Shown here one piece after another: positions 16,909-25,153 of a stretch of DNA of 53,481 bases. A program made the position numbers and the translations under genes. The stretch comes from Deltaproteobacteria bacterium (GTDB lineage: Bacteria; Desulfobacterota; Binatia; DP-6). Under the pieces are notes generated by a model. That model was not told where the DNA came from. It saw only the letters and a program-made list of their open reading frames with translations, and searched no databases. The stretch's first letter is position 1. Each line of letters begins with the position of its first letter. The stretch covers positions 1 to 53,481 of the forward strand of contig VBKJ01000130.1 in the NCBI GenBank assembly GCA_005879795.1, in the 5' to 3' direction.

Positions 16909-17364
16909 GTGACGGGTCGCGCGCAGCAAACGACCATGATGACGGCCGGGGCCTCGCGGTCGAGCGCGCTCGAGCACCCCATCATCTTCTTCGACGGGGT
17001 ATGCGCCATGTGCAACCGGTTCGTCGATCTCATCCTGCGGGCAGACCGGCGGGAGGTCTTCCGCTTCGCCCCCTTGCAGGGAGAGACCGCTCGCGAGCTG
17101 CTGCCGCCCCTCGCCGGCGACCCGCGGCAATGGTCGATGATCTACCTGGACGAGCGGGGCGTCCACGAGGAGTCGGACGCCTCGCTCGAGGTCTATCGGC
17201 GCCTCGGTGGGGTGTGGTGGCTGCTCAGCCTGCTGCGCCTCGTGCCGCGCTTCATTCGGACCCCGGCATACCGACTCGTCGCCCGCAACCGGTACCGCTG
17301 GTTCGGGCGCCGGGACAGCTGTCGCGTGCCGTCCGCGGAGGAGAAGGCCCGGTTCCTGCCCTGA
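16909..17364 (+). CDS. DCC family (DUF393) thiol-oxidoreductase-like protein
   Basis: This 151-residue protein belongs to the YuxK/DUF393 'DCC' family, a predicted thioredoxin-like group named for the D-x2-C-x2-C motif. Here the motif is IIFFDGVCAMCNRFVD with Asp29, Cys32 and Cys35. The rest follows the family: FRFAPLQGETAREL, then SDASLEVYRRLGGVW, and the C-terminal YRLVARNRYRWFGRRDSC. The GTG at 16909 is the only start giving full length; an ATG at 16936 is possible. No partner is evident; the APC permease starts 39 bp downstream. The biochemical role of the family is not settled. Confidence 0.87.
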   Translation: MTGRAQQTTMMTAGASRSSALEHPIIFFDGVCAMCNRFVDLILRADRREVFRFAPLQGETARELLPPLAGDPRQWSMIYLDERGVHEESDASLEVYRRLGGVWWLLSLLRLVPRFIRTPAYRLVARNRYRWFGRRDSCRVPSAEEKARFLP

Positions 17365-17403
17365 GCACCGATCGGTCCGCCGGGCGACCCGTGTGAGCTT
17401 CTC

Positions 17404-19125
17404 GTGCCCGGTCGCCCGTCCTCTTCTGGCGCGGGGCTGATCTCTGTGTCGGGACGCACGCGTCAGGAGATCATCGAGGAGGACGTTCGCGACCTCGCCC
17501 GGCTCGGTTACGCGCAGCAGCTCTTCCGCGAGATGGGCGGGTTCTCCAACTTCGCGATCTCGTTCTCGATCATCTCGGTCCTCACCGGCGCCGTCCTGCT
17601 CTTCGGGTACGGGCTCAAGTTCGCCGGGCCGATCATCAACTCGGTCGGATGGCCGGTCGTCAGCCTCTTCACCCTCTGCGTCGCCGCCTCGATGGCCGAG
17701 CTGGCCTCGGCCTATCCCACGGCCGGCGGCCTCTACTTCTGGGCCTTCCGTCTCGGCGGCCGCACGTGGGCGTGGGTCACCGCCTGGCTCAACATGATCG
17801 GGCAGGTCACGATCACCGCCGGCATCAACGTCGCCGCCGCCACCTACATCATCGGCGCGGCGACCCGCATCGCCGGCGTGCCCGCCGGCGTCGCCGTCCC
17901 GGTGTTCGGCAGCGCGACCAGCTGGTACTTCCAGCTCGTGGTGATGGTCCTCATCATGATTCCCCAGGTCATCATCAACATCGTGGGCATCCGGCTGACG
18001 GCGCGACTCAACGCCCTGAGCGTGTGGTGGCACGTCGGCGGCGTCGTGCTGATCACCGCGCTCCTGACCTTCTTCGGGACCCATCACAACAGCGCCGGGT
18101 TCCTCCTCCACAGGGCGACCGTCGTGAGCCCGCTGGAGGCGGTCTCCGCCGATCTCGGCGGCGGACGGACCGGGCCCGGGCTAGTCATCGCGGACCTGAA
18201 GCTGCCGTCGCCGCTCTTCGCCTTGCTCCCCGCGCTCGCGTCGGCGTACGCCGCCGCGCCCTTCGCGCTCGTGTTCGTCCTTGGCCTGCTCCAGGCGCAG
18301 TGGACCTACACCGGGTACGACGCCTCCGCCCACGTGGCGGAGGAGACCGTCATGGCCCGCCTGAATTCCGCCTGGGGCGTGTTCCTCTCCGTCGCCGTGT
18401 CGGCGGTAGTCGGCTACGTGCTCCTGATGATCCTCACGTGGAGCATCCCCGGCGGCGACATCGCGGCGACGGCGAACGACGCGTATCCCGTGCTGCAGAT
18501 CGTCTACGGCAACCTGTCGCGCGTCTTCGCGAACGTGATCGCGATCGTCATCGGCGGGGCCATGTGGCTCTGCGGTCTGGCGTCGATCACCTCGATGGGG
18601 CGGATGTGGTGGGCGTTCGCCCGCGACGACGGGATGCCGGGCGCGGGCCTCCTGAAGCGAGTGAGTCCGCGCCACGGGACGCCGGCGGCGGCGATCGTGG
18701 CCACCAGCCTCCTCGCCGTCCTCATGACAGCCTATGCCGCGGCGTACTCCGTGGTCACGTCGATCAGCACGATCACGCTGTACCTCGCGTACGTGATCCC
18801 CATCTACCTGAACTGGCGGAACCGCCACCGGCGCCGGGGGGAGTACACCGAGCCCGCGAACGCTCCCTGGAGTCTCGGGCGCTGGGGCGTCGCGCTCAAC
18901 GTGGTCGCGATCCTCTGGGTCGTCTTCATCGTCGTCGTCTTCGCGCTACCCCCGAACGAGCTGGTGCTGTGGACGATGCTGTCCCTCGCGATCGCCCTCG
19001 CGGCGTACTGGCGAGTCTCGGCGCGGCGCCGCTTCGCCGGTCCGAAGAGCCACCCGAGCGGATCGTCTCGGGCGGCCTCTGATCGCCAGCCCAGCCGCAG
19101 CAGCAGCGGCGGTAGCGGTGGATAG
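17404..19125 (+). CDS. APC-superfamily amino acid permease
   Basis: This 573-residue integral membrane transporter has about 12 hydrophobic helices between residues 45 and 545. It opens with a cytosolic DVRDLARLGYAQQLFREMGG segment, followed by the first helix FSNFAISFSIISVLTGAVLL, as in bacterial and fungal GABA/choline-type permeases of the APC superfamily. The segment EETVMARLNSAWGVFLS is a conserved loop. The substrate is probably an amino acid, GABA or a polyamine, taken up by cation symport, but it cannot be named. The C-terminal tail is Ser/Gly-rich. A truncated DUF1624 gene on the opposite strand begins just downstream. Confidence 0.88.
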   Translation: MPGRPSSSGAGLISVSGRTRQEIIEEDVRDLARLGYAQQLFREMGGFSNFAISFSIISVLTGAVLLFGYGLKFAGPIINSVGWPVVSLFTLCVAASMAELASAYPTAGGLYFWAFRLGGRTWAWVTAWLNMIGQVTITAGINVAAATYIIGAATRIAGVPAGVAVPVFGSATSWYFQLVVMVLIMIPQVIINIVGIRLTARLNALSVWWHVGGVVLITALLTFFGTHHNSAGFLLHRATVVSPLEAVSADLGGGRTGPGLVIADLKLPSPLFALLPALASAYAAAPFALVFVLGLLQAQWTYTGYDASAHVAEETVMARLNSAWGVFLSVAVSAVVGYVLLMILTWSIPGGDIAATANDAYPVLQIVYGNLSRVFANVIAIVIGGAMWLCGLASITSMGRMWWAFARDDGMPGAGLLKRVSPRHGTPAAAIVATSLLAVLMTAYAAAYSVVTSISTITLYLAYVIPIYLNWRNRHRRRGEYTEPANAPWSLGRWGVALNVVAILWVVFIVVVFALPPNELVLWTMLSLAIALAAYWRVSARRRFAGPKSHPSGSSRAASDRQPSRSSSGGSGG

Positions 19126-19127
19126 CG

Positions 19128-19281
19128 GAAAATGGGCGTTCCCGAAGAAATCCCGCACGTGATCCAGGGCCATGATGACCATGACGAGGCCGCGGAGCAG
19201 GTCGACGGACCCGAGTCGGGGTCGGGTGCCGGTGCGTGAGCCGGCTTCGATGAGGACCGGCCTCGTTGCCGCCATCGCCAT
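19128..19281 (-). pseudogene. N-terminal remnant of a DUF1624 (HGSNAT-like) membrane protein
   Basis: On the minus strand an ATG at 19281 opens a frame reading RPRLGSVDLLRGLVMVIMAL, then DHVRDFFGNAHF. This is the unmistakable first segment of DUF1624/heparan-alpha-glucosaminide acetyltransferase-like membrane proteins (R-x-SxDxLRG...MxLDHxRDF). Family homology ends after about 52 residues, at roughly 19128, where the frame runs into the antisense of the APC permease. Intact members have about 350-400 residues, so at least 85 percent is missing. It is a 5' remnant, probably left by the event that placed the permease here. Confidence 0.8.
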
Positions 19282-19357
19282 CGCGCCGCCGAGATAGCCC
19301 CGGCGTCATGCTGTGTCGATCGTCGAGGGGGTAGACTCCGCGGCGCCGCCGGGCGTC

Positions 19358-21106
19358 CTACTCCTGCTCCAGGTCCGGGTAGTAGGGCACCTGGATACGC
19401 TCCTTCTCGGCGGAGGCCGGCGCCGGCGCCGGCCGAGGCGAGCCCACCATCGCAATCGTGATCGGGGAGATGACGCTCGGGTCGGTGAGGACGTTCACGC
19501 AGGCGGGGCGGCCGGCGGCGAGCGCCCGCGCCAGCGCCGGCGCGAGCGCGCCGGGCTCTTCCACGTGCTCCGCGTGGCAGCCGAAGCCAGCCGCCGCGAG
19601 GTCGTAGCGGGTGGGGGCGAGCTCGGTCACGACGCGCCGCCCCTCGCCATAGATGAGATCCTGGCCGTGGGCCGACATGCCCCACTGCCGGTCGTTGTTC
19701 ACGACGGTCACGATCGGGAGCCGGTGGCGCACCATGGTGTCGAACTCGGCGAAGTTGAGCCCCACGCTGCCGTCGCCGACCAGGCAGACGACGGGCCGCG
19801 CCGGGTACGCGACCTTGGCCGCGATGGCGAAGGGCATGCCCGTCCCGAGGCAGCCGAGGTAGCCGTGCGAGAGCCAGCGGCCGCCGCCCCGCACGTCGGC
19901 GGCGAGCTCCAGCCAGCTCGCGGTCTCGCCGCCGTCGGCGACCAGGATCGCCTCGGGCCCGGCGGCACGCGCCACCTCGTGGGCGAGCCGGAAGGGGTGG
20001 ATGGGAGCCGCGTCGCTCTCGAGCGCAGGCGCGAAGAGACGGCGCGGGACTTCCCGGGCCTCGCGCGCGGCGCGCTGCCACGCGGTCCGGTCCGGCCAGC
20101 GGCGTTCGCCGGCGGCGGCCTCGAGGGCCCGCAGCGCTTCGCGGCAGTCGGCCACGATACCGAGCGCGACGTCACGGTTCCGCCCGATCTCCGCGCCCTC
20201 GATGTCGACCTGGATCAGGCGGGGCGTCCGGGCGAGGAATCCCCCGCCCTGGCCGCCGGTGAAGAGACCAAGCCGCGCGCCGAGGAGGAGCACGACGTCG
20301 GGCGGCGTCCCGCCCTGGAGGAGGACCGCGAGCGTCCCGAACCCGCCGCCGCACAGGCGATGGTCCGCCGGCACGACGCCGTGGGCCTTGCCGTTCGCGA
20401 ACACGGGCACCCCGGCGCGCTCGGCGAACGCGAGGAGCGCCGGTCCGCCCCCGGAGAACCACACCCCGCCGCCGGCCATGATCGCCGGCCGCTCGGCCGC
20501 CGCGAGCCAGTCGAGCGCGCGGATCACGGCCTCAGGCGCCGGCGTGGGAGCGGCCTCGGGGCAGACGTGCTGCGGGAAGACTGCCTTCGCCTCGTCGGCG
20601 CGCCCAAAGAGCACGTCGATCGGGATCTCGAGGAAGACGGGACCGGGACGGCCCGTGGTGGCCGTGCGGAGGGCCTGAGCGACCAGGTCCGGGATGCGGT
20701 GGGTATGAGTCACGCGATGCGCCCACTTGGTGATCGGCCGCAGGAGCGCCACCTGGTCGAAGCCTCCCTGCAGCGGCAGCGTCTCGGCGTCGCGCAGCGG
20801 CGCGGCGCCGGCGATGAACAGCGTCGGGATGCAGTCGAGGTACGCGTTCGCGACCGCCGTGACGACGTCGGTCACGCCCGGCCCGGCCGTGACCATCGCG
20901 ACGCCGACGCGGCCGGTGGTGCGGGCCCAGCCGTCGGCCGCGTGGCCCGCGGCCTGCTCATGGCGGGTGTCGATCCAGCGGATGCCGCGTCCTCGCGCCG
21001 CCTGGTAGATCGCGTCGAGATGGCCTCCGTGCAGGGTGAACACCTCGCGGATGCCCTGCGCTTCGAGGACGCGGACCAGCATCTCGCCGCCGTCGATGCG
21101 CGCCAT
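19358..21106 (-). CDS. Thiamin-diphosphate enzyme, benzaldehyde-lyase-like
   Basis: This 582-residue enzyme of the acetolactate-synthase superfamily is closest, from memory, to Pseudomonas benzaldehyde lyase. The numbering even coincides: His29 in LHGGH, Glu50 in DTRHEQAAGHAADGW and Gln113 in LQGGFDQVA match its active-site His29, Glu50 and Gln113. Ala28 is Gly here and Trp163 is Ile (EIPIDVLF). The ThDP-binding motif is GDGSVGLNFAEFD...NN. The reaction would be reversible acyloin cleavage or carboligation, or 2-hydroxyacyl-CoA cleavage as in related lyases. The ATG at 21106 has GGAGGGA upstream. It is monocistronic; the upstream kinase gene ends 93 bp away. Confidence 0.85.
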   Translation of the reverse strand: MARIDGGEMLVRVLEAQGIREVFTLHGGHLDAIYQAARGRGIRWIDTRHEQAAGHAADGWARTTGRVGVAMVTAGPGVTDVVTAVANAYLDCIPTLFIAGAAPLRDAETLPLQGGFDQVALLRPITKWAHRVTHTHRIPDLVAQALRTATTGRPGPVFLEIPIDVLFGRADEAKAVFPQHVCPEAAPTPAPEAVIRALDWLAAAERPAIMAGGGVWFSGGGPALLAFAERAGVPVFANGKAHGVVPADHRLCGGGFGTLAVLLQGGTPPDVVLLLGARLGLFTGGQGGGFLARTPRLIQVDIEGAEIGRNRDVALGIVADCREALRALEAAAGERRWPDRTAWQRAAREAREVPRRLFAPALESDAAPIHPFRLAHEVARAAGPEAILVADGGETASWLELAADVRGGGRWLSHGYLGCLGTGMPFAIAAKVAYPARPVVCLVGDGSVGLNFAEFDTMVRHRLPIVTVVNNDRQWGMSAHGQDLIYGEGRRVVTELAPTRYDLAAAGFGCHAEHVEEPGALAPALARALAAGRPACVNVLTDPSVISPITIAMVGSPRPAPAPASAEKERIQVPYYPDLEQE

Positions 21107-21199
21107 GGCTCGTCCCTCCGCGCGCGATTGTAGCGCGCGGGGACGTGAGAGCGTCAACGCCCGTGGCGAGCCCGGCGGCCTTGGGCGCCCGGCGGTCGC

Positions 21200-21973
21200 T
21201 CAACCGAGCGGCACCCCGAACAGCGCGGCGACGATCCAGGTGGTGAAGCCCACGAAGAGCGGAATCGTCAAGTTGTCGTCGATGCGCAGCGGCAGCAGCT
21301 CGCATCCCGCGGCGGTGAGCGCGATCGTGCCCGATGCCCCGGCGATCGCGAGCGGCGAGGCGTCGGCGCCCAGGCCGAGCACGAGCGCCGCGATCACGAC
21401 TGTCGCCCCGAAGAAGGCGAGCGAGCCCTCGAGGCTCCGGTTGTGCGCGATGCGTCGGCGGCCATGGCGGATGCCGACGACGGCGGCGAGCGGGTCGGCG
21501 ACGGCGAGCGTGTAGATGGCGACCAGCGCGGCCGGCTTGGGGACGGTGAGAATCGTCAACAGCACGGCGATCGCATAGGGGATCATCGCCGATTCGCGCA
21601 CCCGCTCCTCGGCGCGCACGAGCAGGCGGTTCACCCACGGCGCGCGGCGCGCGACGGCCTCCGGATACGCGATCCGGACGCGATCGACGACGTAGACGAC
21701 GCACGCGATCGTCCCGAAGACGTGGATCACCTGCTCGTGCGTGAAGAAGAGGGTGTAGGCCGTGGCAGTCGACACCCCATTCACGACATGGAAGAGCCGC
21801 CGTCCGAGCTGCAGGTCGTGGCGCGTGGCTACAGGCGCGCGGTCGGCGAGAGCGGGGTCCGGCTCGTCGGGGGTCACAGCTCGGTGATGTCGGAGCGGGG
21901 CAGGGGACGCAAGCATCGCACGCCGACGCGCCACAACCGTCGAAGCCGAGCCCGCCGGGCCGCCTGCGCTCAC
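21200..21973 (-). CDS. Membrane diacylglycerol/polyprenol kinase-like protein
   Basis: This 257-residue protein has six or seven hydrophobic helices. It carries the signature of the CTP-dependent lipid kinase group (yeast DGK1, dolichol kinase SEC59, plant VTE5 and bacterial relatives): RRLFHVVNG near residue 57, VADPLAAVVGIRHG near 157 and SLEGSLAFF near 180. It may phosphorylate a lipid alcohol, or belong to the related cytidylyltransferases. The GTG at 21973 overlaps the stop of an upstream coding fragment (GTGA), which supports it as start; an ATG at 21916 is the alternative. The region before the first motif is poorly conserved in appearance. Confidence 0.78.
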   Translation of the reverse strand: MSAGGPAGSASTVVARRRAMLASPAPLRHHRAVTPDEPDPALADRAPVATRHDLQLGRRLFHVVNGVSTATAYTLFFTHEQVIHVFGTIACVVYVVDRVRIAYPEAVARRAPWVNRLLVRAEERVRESAMIPYAIAVLLTILTVPKPAALVAIYTLAVADPLAAVVGIRHGRRRIAHNRSLEGSLAFFGATVVIAALVLGLGADASPLAIAGASGTIALTAAGCELLPLRIDDNLTIPLFVGFTTWIVAALFGVPLG

Positions 21974-22167
21974 GCCTGGTCGGCGTCGCGCTCCCAGGTG
22001 GCGAAGAGGCTCCCGTCGCGATCCGACCAGGCGTAGGAGGCGCGGCCGCCGAAGGTCTTCTTGAGAGTCGTCCGGTGTGCGAGCTTCTGCGAGGTCGTGA
22101 TCACCTCGAGCCGGCCGGCGTCGCCCTCGACCTCGTGTCTCCCAGCGCGATCACGAAAGCAATCCCA
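21970..22167 (-). pseudogene. Orphan 3' coding fragment without a start
   Basis: Upstream of the lipid kinase, the minus strand has a frame with strong G/C third-position bias. It reads RHEVEGDAGRLEVITTSQKL and later KKTFGGRASYAWSDRDG and ends FATWERDADQA-stop. Its TGA overlaps the kinase GTG by four bases, as in an operon. Going upstream there is no ATG or TTG and only one late GTG (22104), which would give 44 residues, until a stop near 22319. It is either a truncated gene whose 5' part has been replaced by the oppositely oriented short-chain dehydrogenase region, or a short protein with a rare start. The family is not recognised. Confidence 0.5.
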
Positions 22168-22298
22168 CCGTCGCGGGCTCAGCCACTGACGGCCCGCATG
22201 CTCCGGACGCCGCCCGCCACGAGCACGCGGGAGCGTACTGAGCGGACGCCCGGGCGCCGTTGCCGCGACCCGCCCGGGCCGGCTACCCTCGCGCCCCC

Positions 22299-23114
22299 AT
22301 GGCGCGTACCGTCCTCACCACGGGCGCGAACTCCGGCATCGGGCTCGCCACCGCCCTCGAGCTCGCGCGGCGCGGCTTCCGCTCCGTCGGCAGCGTGCGC
22401 TCGGAGGCGAAGGCGCGCGCGCTCAAGCGGGCGGCGGCCGCCGCGGGCCTCGAGGTGGAGACGGTGCTCCTCGATGTCACCGACGCCGCGCGCTGCCAGT
22501 GGATGATCGACGACCTCCGACCCTGGGGGCTCGTCAACAACGCCGGCTACACGCTCAACGCCGCGGTCGAGGACGTGGGGGACGCGGAGGCGCGCCGGCT
22601 CCTCGAGACGATGGTCATGGCGCCGATGCGGCTCGCCCGCCTCGCGCTCCCCCACATGCGCGCGGTGGGCGGCGGGCGGATCGTCAACGTCTCCTCGATC
22701 TACGGCCGCACGACGACGCCGCTCACCGGCTGGTACCAGGGCGCCAAGCACGCCCTCGAGGGGCTCAGCGACGCGCTCCGCATGGAGGTCGCCGGCGACG
22801 GCATCGCGGTCATCCTGGTCGAGCCCGGGGGCTTCCGCACCCGCATCTGGGAGGAGGCCGAGCGCGAGGCGGAGAGCCGGCAGGGCTCGCGTTACGCCAC
22901 CGCCTACCGGCGCTCGCGCACCGGCATACGCCTCTGGCAGCCGTTCATGGGCGACCCGGCGAGCGTCGCCGCGGTGATCGGGCGGGCGCTCGGCGCCTGG
23001 TTCCCCTGCGCCCGCTACCTCGTCGGCTACGACGCGCAGGTCCTCGCGCTCGCCGATCAGCTCGTGCCGACCGTCGTGCGCGACCGCATCGCGCGCCTCA
23101 CGCTCGGGCTCTGA
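22299..23114 (+). CDS. Short-chain dehydrogenase/reductase
   Basis: This is a 271-residue classical SDR. The nucleotide-binding motif TGANSGIG is at residues 8-15, NNAG at 80-83, the catalytic Ser in NVSSIYG at 130-136 and Tyr146-x3-Lys150 in WYQGAKHAL. The VEPGGFRTRIW segment resembles SDRs that act on retinol, steroids or long-chain ketones. The ATG at 22299 fits the family start; an upstream GTG/ATG reading is rejected. The alpha/beta hydrolase gene starts two bases after the stop, so the two are co-transcribed. Substrate and cofactor preference (probably NADPH because of Arg34 after the second strand) are inferred. Confidence 0.92.
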   Translation: MARTVLTTGANSGIGLATALELARRGFRSVGSVRSEAKARALKRAAAAAGLEVETVLLDVTDAARCQWMIDDLRPWGLVNNAGYTLNAAVEDVGDAEARRLLETMVMAPMRLARLALPHMRAVGGGRIVNVSSIYGRTTTPLTGWYQGAKHALEGLSDALRMEVAGDGIAVILVEPGGFRTRIWEEAEREAESRQGSRYATAYRRSRTGIRLWQPFMGDPASVAAVIGRALGAWFPCARYLVGYDAQVLALADQLVPTVVRDRIARLTLGL

Positions 23115-23116
23115 CC

Positions 23117-24043
23117 GTGCCCCGCGCCCGCGCCAACGGCATCGAGCTCGAGTACGAGCTCTTCGGCTCCGAGGGCGGGCGGCCGCTCGTCCTGATCATG
23201 GGGCTCGGCGCGCAGATGATCCTCTGGGACGAGGAGTTCTGCGCCGCCCTCGCCGCGCGCGGCCACCGCGTGATCCGCTTCGACAACCGCGACGTCGGGC
23301 TGTCGACGAAGATCGACGGCTGGCGCGCGCTCGACCTGGCCGCGGCGATGGCGGCGGCCGCGCTCGGCCGCCCGGTGGCCGCGCCGTACACCCTCTCCGA
23401 CATGGCGGCCGACGCCGCGGGGCTGCTCGACGCGCTCGGCATCGCGGCCGCACACGTCGTCGGCGCCTCGCTCGGCGGCATGATCGCGCAGACGCTGGCG
23501 ATCGAGCGTCCGGCACGCGTGCTGTCGCTCACCTCGATCATGTCGACGACCGGCGACCGCGAGCTGCCGCGCGCGCGCCCCGAGGCGGTGGCCGCGCTCC
23601 TCGAGCCCCCGCCGCGCGATCGCGACGGTGCGATGGCACGCGCCGCCAAGGTCTTCCGCACCATCGGCAGCCCGGGCTTCCCCTTCGACGAGGCGCGCGT
23701 GCGCGAGCGCGCCGGACGCTCCTACGACCGCTGCTTTCACCCCGCCGGCGTGGCGCGCCAGATGCTCGCCATTCTCGCCGCGGGGAGCCGCGCGCCGGCG
23801 CTCCGGCACGTGCGCGTGCCGACGCTCGTGATCCACGGCACCGAGGATCCGCTCGTTCCCGTCGCGCACGGCATCGAGACCGCCGCGCTCGTCCCCGGGG
23901 CGGAGCTCCTCGTCATCGAGGGCATGGGGCACGACCTCCCGCGCGCCGTGTGGCCGCGGGTGATCGACGCGATCGACGGCGTGAGCGCCCGGGCGGCCGG
24001 CGCCCACGGAGGACGCCGGCGGCTCGTGCCCCCACGTCAGTAG
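23117..24043 (+). CDS. Alpha/beta hydrolase
   Basis: This 308-residue alpha/beta-fold hydrolase is of the epoxide-hydrolase/esterase type. It opens with ANGIELEYELFG and has the oxyanion region LIMGLGAQM. The nucleophile is Ser118 in VVGASLGGMIAQ, the acid Asp lies in VIHGTEDPLVP and the His in EGMGHDLP. The GTG at 23117 directly follows the SDR stop. The motif FDNRDVGLSTKI is typical of a large bacterial hydrolase subgroup. Together with the SDR it could process a ketone/ester substrate, but this is speculative. The 3' end overlaps the convergent small exported protein gene by seven bases. Confidence 0.92.
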   Translation: MPRARANGIELEYELFGSEGGRPLVLIMGLGAQMILWDEEFCAALAARGHRVIRFDNRDVGLSTKIDGWRALDLAAAMAAAALGRPVAAPYTLSDMAADAAGLLDALGIAAAHVVGASLGGMIAQTLAIERPARVLSLTSIMSTTGDRELPRARPEAVAALLEPPPRDRDGAMARAAKVFRTIGSPGFPFDEARVRERAGRSYDRCFHPAGVARQMLAILAAGSRAPALRHVRVPTLVIHGTEDPLVPVAHGIETAALVPGAELLVIEGMGHDLPRAVWPRVIDAIDGVSARAAGAHGGRRRLVPPRQ

Positions 24044-24339
24044 CAGTAGGTCTCGTTTCCGAACTTCCGGCAGAGCCCGGGGTCGGTGCCGACGTTCTGG
24101 AGCTCGAGCCGGAGCGGCCGGTCGGGGACGGCGCGGCCGTCGAAGAGGCCGCCGCCGAAGGGCTGGGGCCGCACGGGCGTGGCGTAGCCGGGATCCGCCG
24201 CCGTCTGCGTGCCGATCACCAGCTGGTTGCCGCCGAGGTCGCATTCGAGCTGGGTCCCGAACCAACGACAGGCCGCCGGCGCGCGGGTCGCGGCGCAGAG
24301 CAGGCCGAACGCGATCAAACCGGGCAGGAATGGCCTCAT
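24037..24339 (-). CDS. Small exported protein of unknown function
   Basis: This 100-residue product starts with a signal peptide (MRPFLPGLIAFGLLCAATRAPA). The mature part has four cysteines (ACRWF, LECDL, GLCRKF, TYCY) arranged for two disulfides at its two ends. The ATG at 24339 is preceded by GAGGAGG at good spacing; an upstream start at 24384 is rejected. It is divergent from the cupredoxin-like gene and shares its 292-bp intergenic region, which contains the sigma-54 module pointing the other way. The family is not recognised. Confidence 0.7.
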   Translation of the reverse strand: MRPFLPGLIAFGLLCAATRAPAACRWFGTQLECDLGGNQLVIGTQTAADPGYATPVRPQPFGGGLFDGRAVPDRPLRLELQNVGTDPGLCRKFGNETYCY

Positions 24340-24447
24340 GAGCGTGACCTCCTCGTGGCCGCTCTGGTGCATGATCTGCGCCATCGTCCGTCGCGCGTTC
24401 CCGCCTCGACGAAGGGCTTCGTCGAAGAGCGCAAGCGCAGCTCATCC

Positions 24448-24482
24448 TGCCGAGCAGTCGGCACCGTGCCGAAATGTCGGCG
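24448..24482. promoter_or_regulatory. Tandem enhancer repeats (TGCCGA-N4-TCGGCA), module 1
   Basis: Two 16-bp inverted repeats stand in tandem: TGCCGA-GCAG-TCGGCA (24448-24463) and TGCCGA-AATG-TCGGCG (24467-24482), start-to-start 19 bp. The -24 element begins 87 bp downstream of the second. The position is that of an upstream activating sequence for a sigma-54 activator. The same pair recurs at 27397 and 33093. Confidence 0.75.
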
Positions 24483-24569
24483 AGCAGCTCGCGGAGCCAC
24501 ATCGTCGAGCACGCCGTGAGCCCGCGGGTTTCCCTGGTTTTGCGGGCGACGTCGTCCCTGCGCGGGCGC

Positions 24570-24583
24570 GGCACGGCAGTTGC
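24570..24583 (+). promoter_or_regulatory. Sigma-54 promoter of the cupredoxin-like gene
   Basis: GGCACG-GCAG-TTGC matches the -24/-12 consensus with the GG and GC dinucleotides correctly spaced. Transcription should start near 24595, 37 bp before the ATG at 24632. The element is nearly identical to those at 27520 and 33222. Confidence 0.8.
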
Positions 24584-24631
24584 GAATGGCGGCCAACGGC
24601 CATTGTGAAGGTCGCAAGGAGGGAGTCGCAC

Positions 24632-25153
24632 ATGGAACAAGAACGTCGTGAGGACAGCACCGAGATGCGTGCGCGGGCGGTCTCCATGATCAGAGGGAGC
24701 GGCATCGTGACCCTGGCACTGGCCCTGGCGCTCGCGGCCGGGGTCGCGTCCGCAGCGGAGGACACGCGCAACCGCACTGGCACCGCACACAAGATCATCG
24801 TGGTCGACAGCGAGCTGATCCGCCCCGCGGCACTGATGATGAGCAAGGACGATGTGCTGGAGTTCGAGAACAACTCCGGCCACGCGATGACGCTCGCCTT
24901 CGTCGAGCCGCGGGATCAGGTCGACAAGATCCGCTGCCACCCGGCCGATCCCGGGCCCGCAGGCCCGGACCAGGCGCGCTGGCCGCTCTACGACTGGGGT
25001 CTGGACAACCAGCTGACGGCGACCATTCCACCGGGAAGGTTCGCGAGCGTCTGCTCGCTCATCCCCGGGGAGTACACTTTCGTTGTCAGGCAGGTCGGCT
25101 TCCCCGGGGCGGACGATGCCCTCGGCACGAAGGGCACGATCACGGTGCAGTGA
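24632..25153 (+). CDS. Exported cupredoxin-like protein
   Basis: This 173-residue protein has an N-terminal export segment (about residues 20-42, with ALALALAAGVASA before the likely cleavage site). Its mature domain looks like a cupredoxin-like beta sandwich: KIIVVDSELIRPAALMMSKD, then LEFENNSGHAMTLAF with a possible His ligand, and SVCSLIPGEYTFVVRQVGF with a possible Cys ligand. The usual second His and Met were not identified, so copper binding is uncertain. The start follows AAGGAGGG at good distance. It is the first gene behind sigma-54 module 1, and the activator gene follows 122 bp later on the same strand. A periplasmic electron-transfer or metal role is inferred. Confidence 0.7.
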   Translation: MEQERREDSTEMRARAVSMIRGSGIVTLALALALAAGVASAAEDTRNRTGTAHKIIVVDSELIRPAALMMSKDDVLEFENNSGHAMTLAFVEPRDQVDKIRCHPADPGPAGPDQARWPLYDWGLDNQLTATIPPGRFASVCSLIPGEYTFVVRQVGFPGADDALGTKGTITVQ

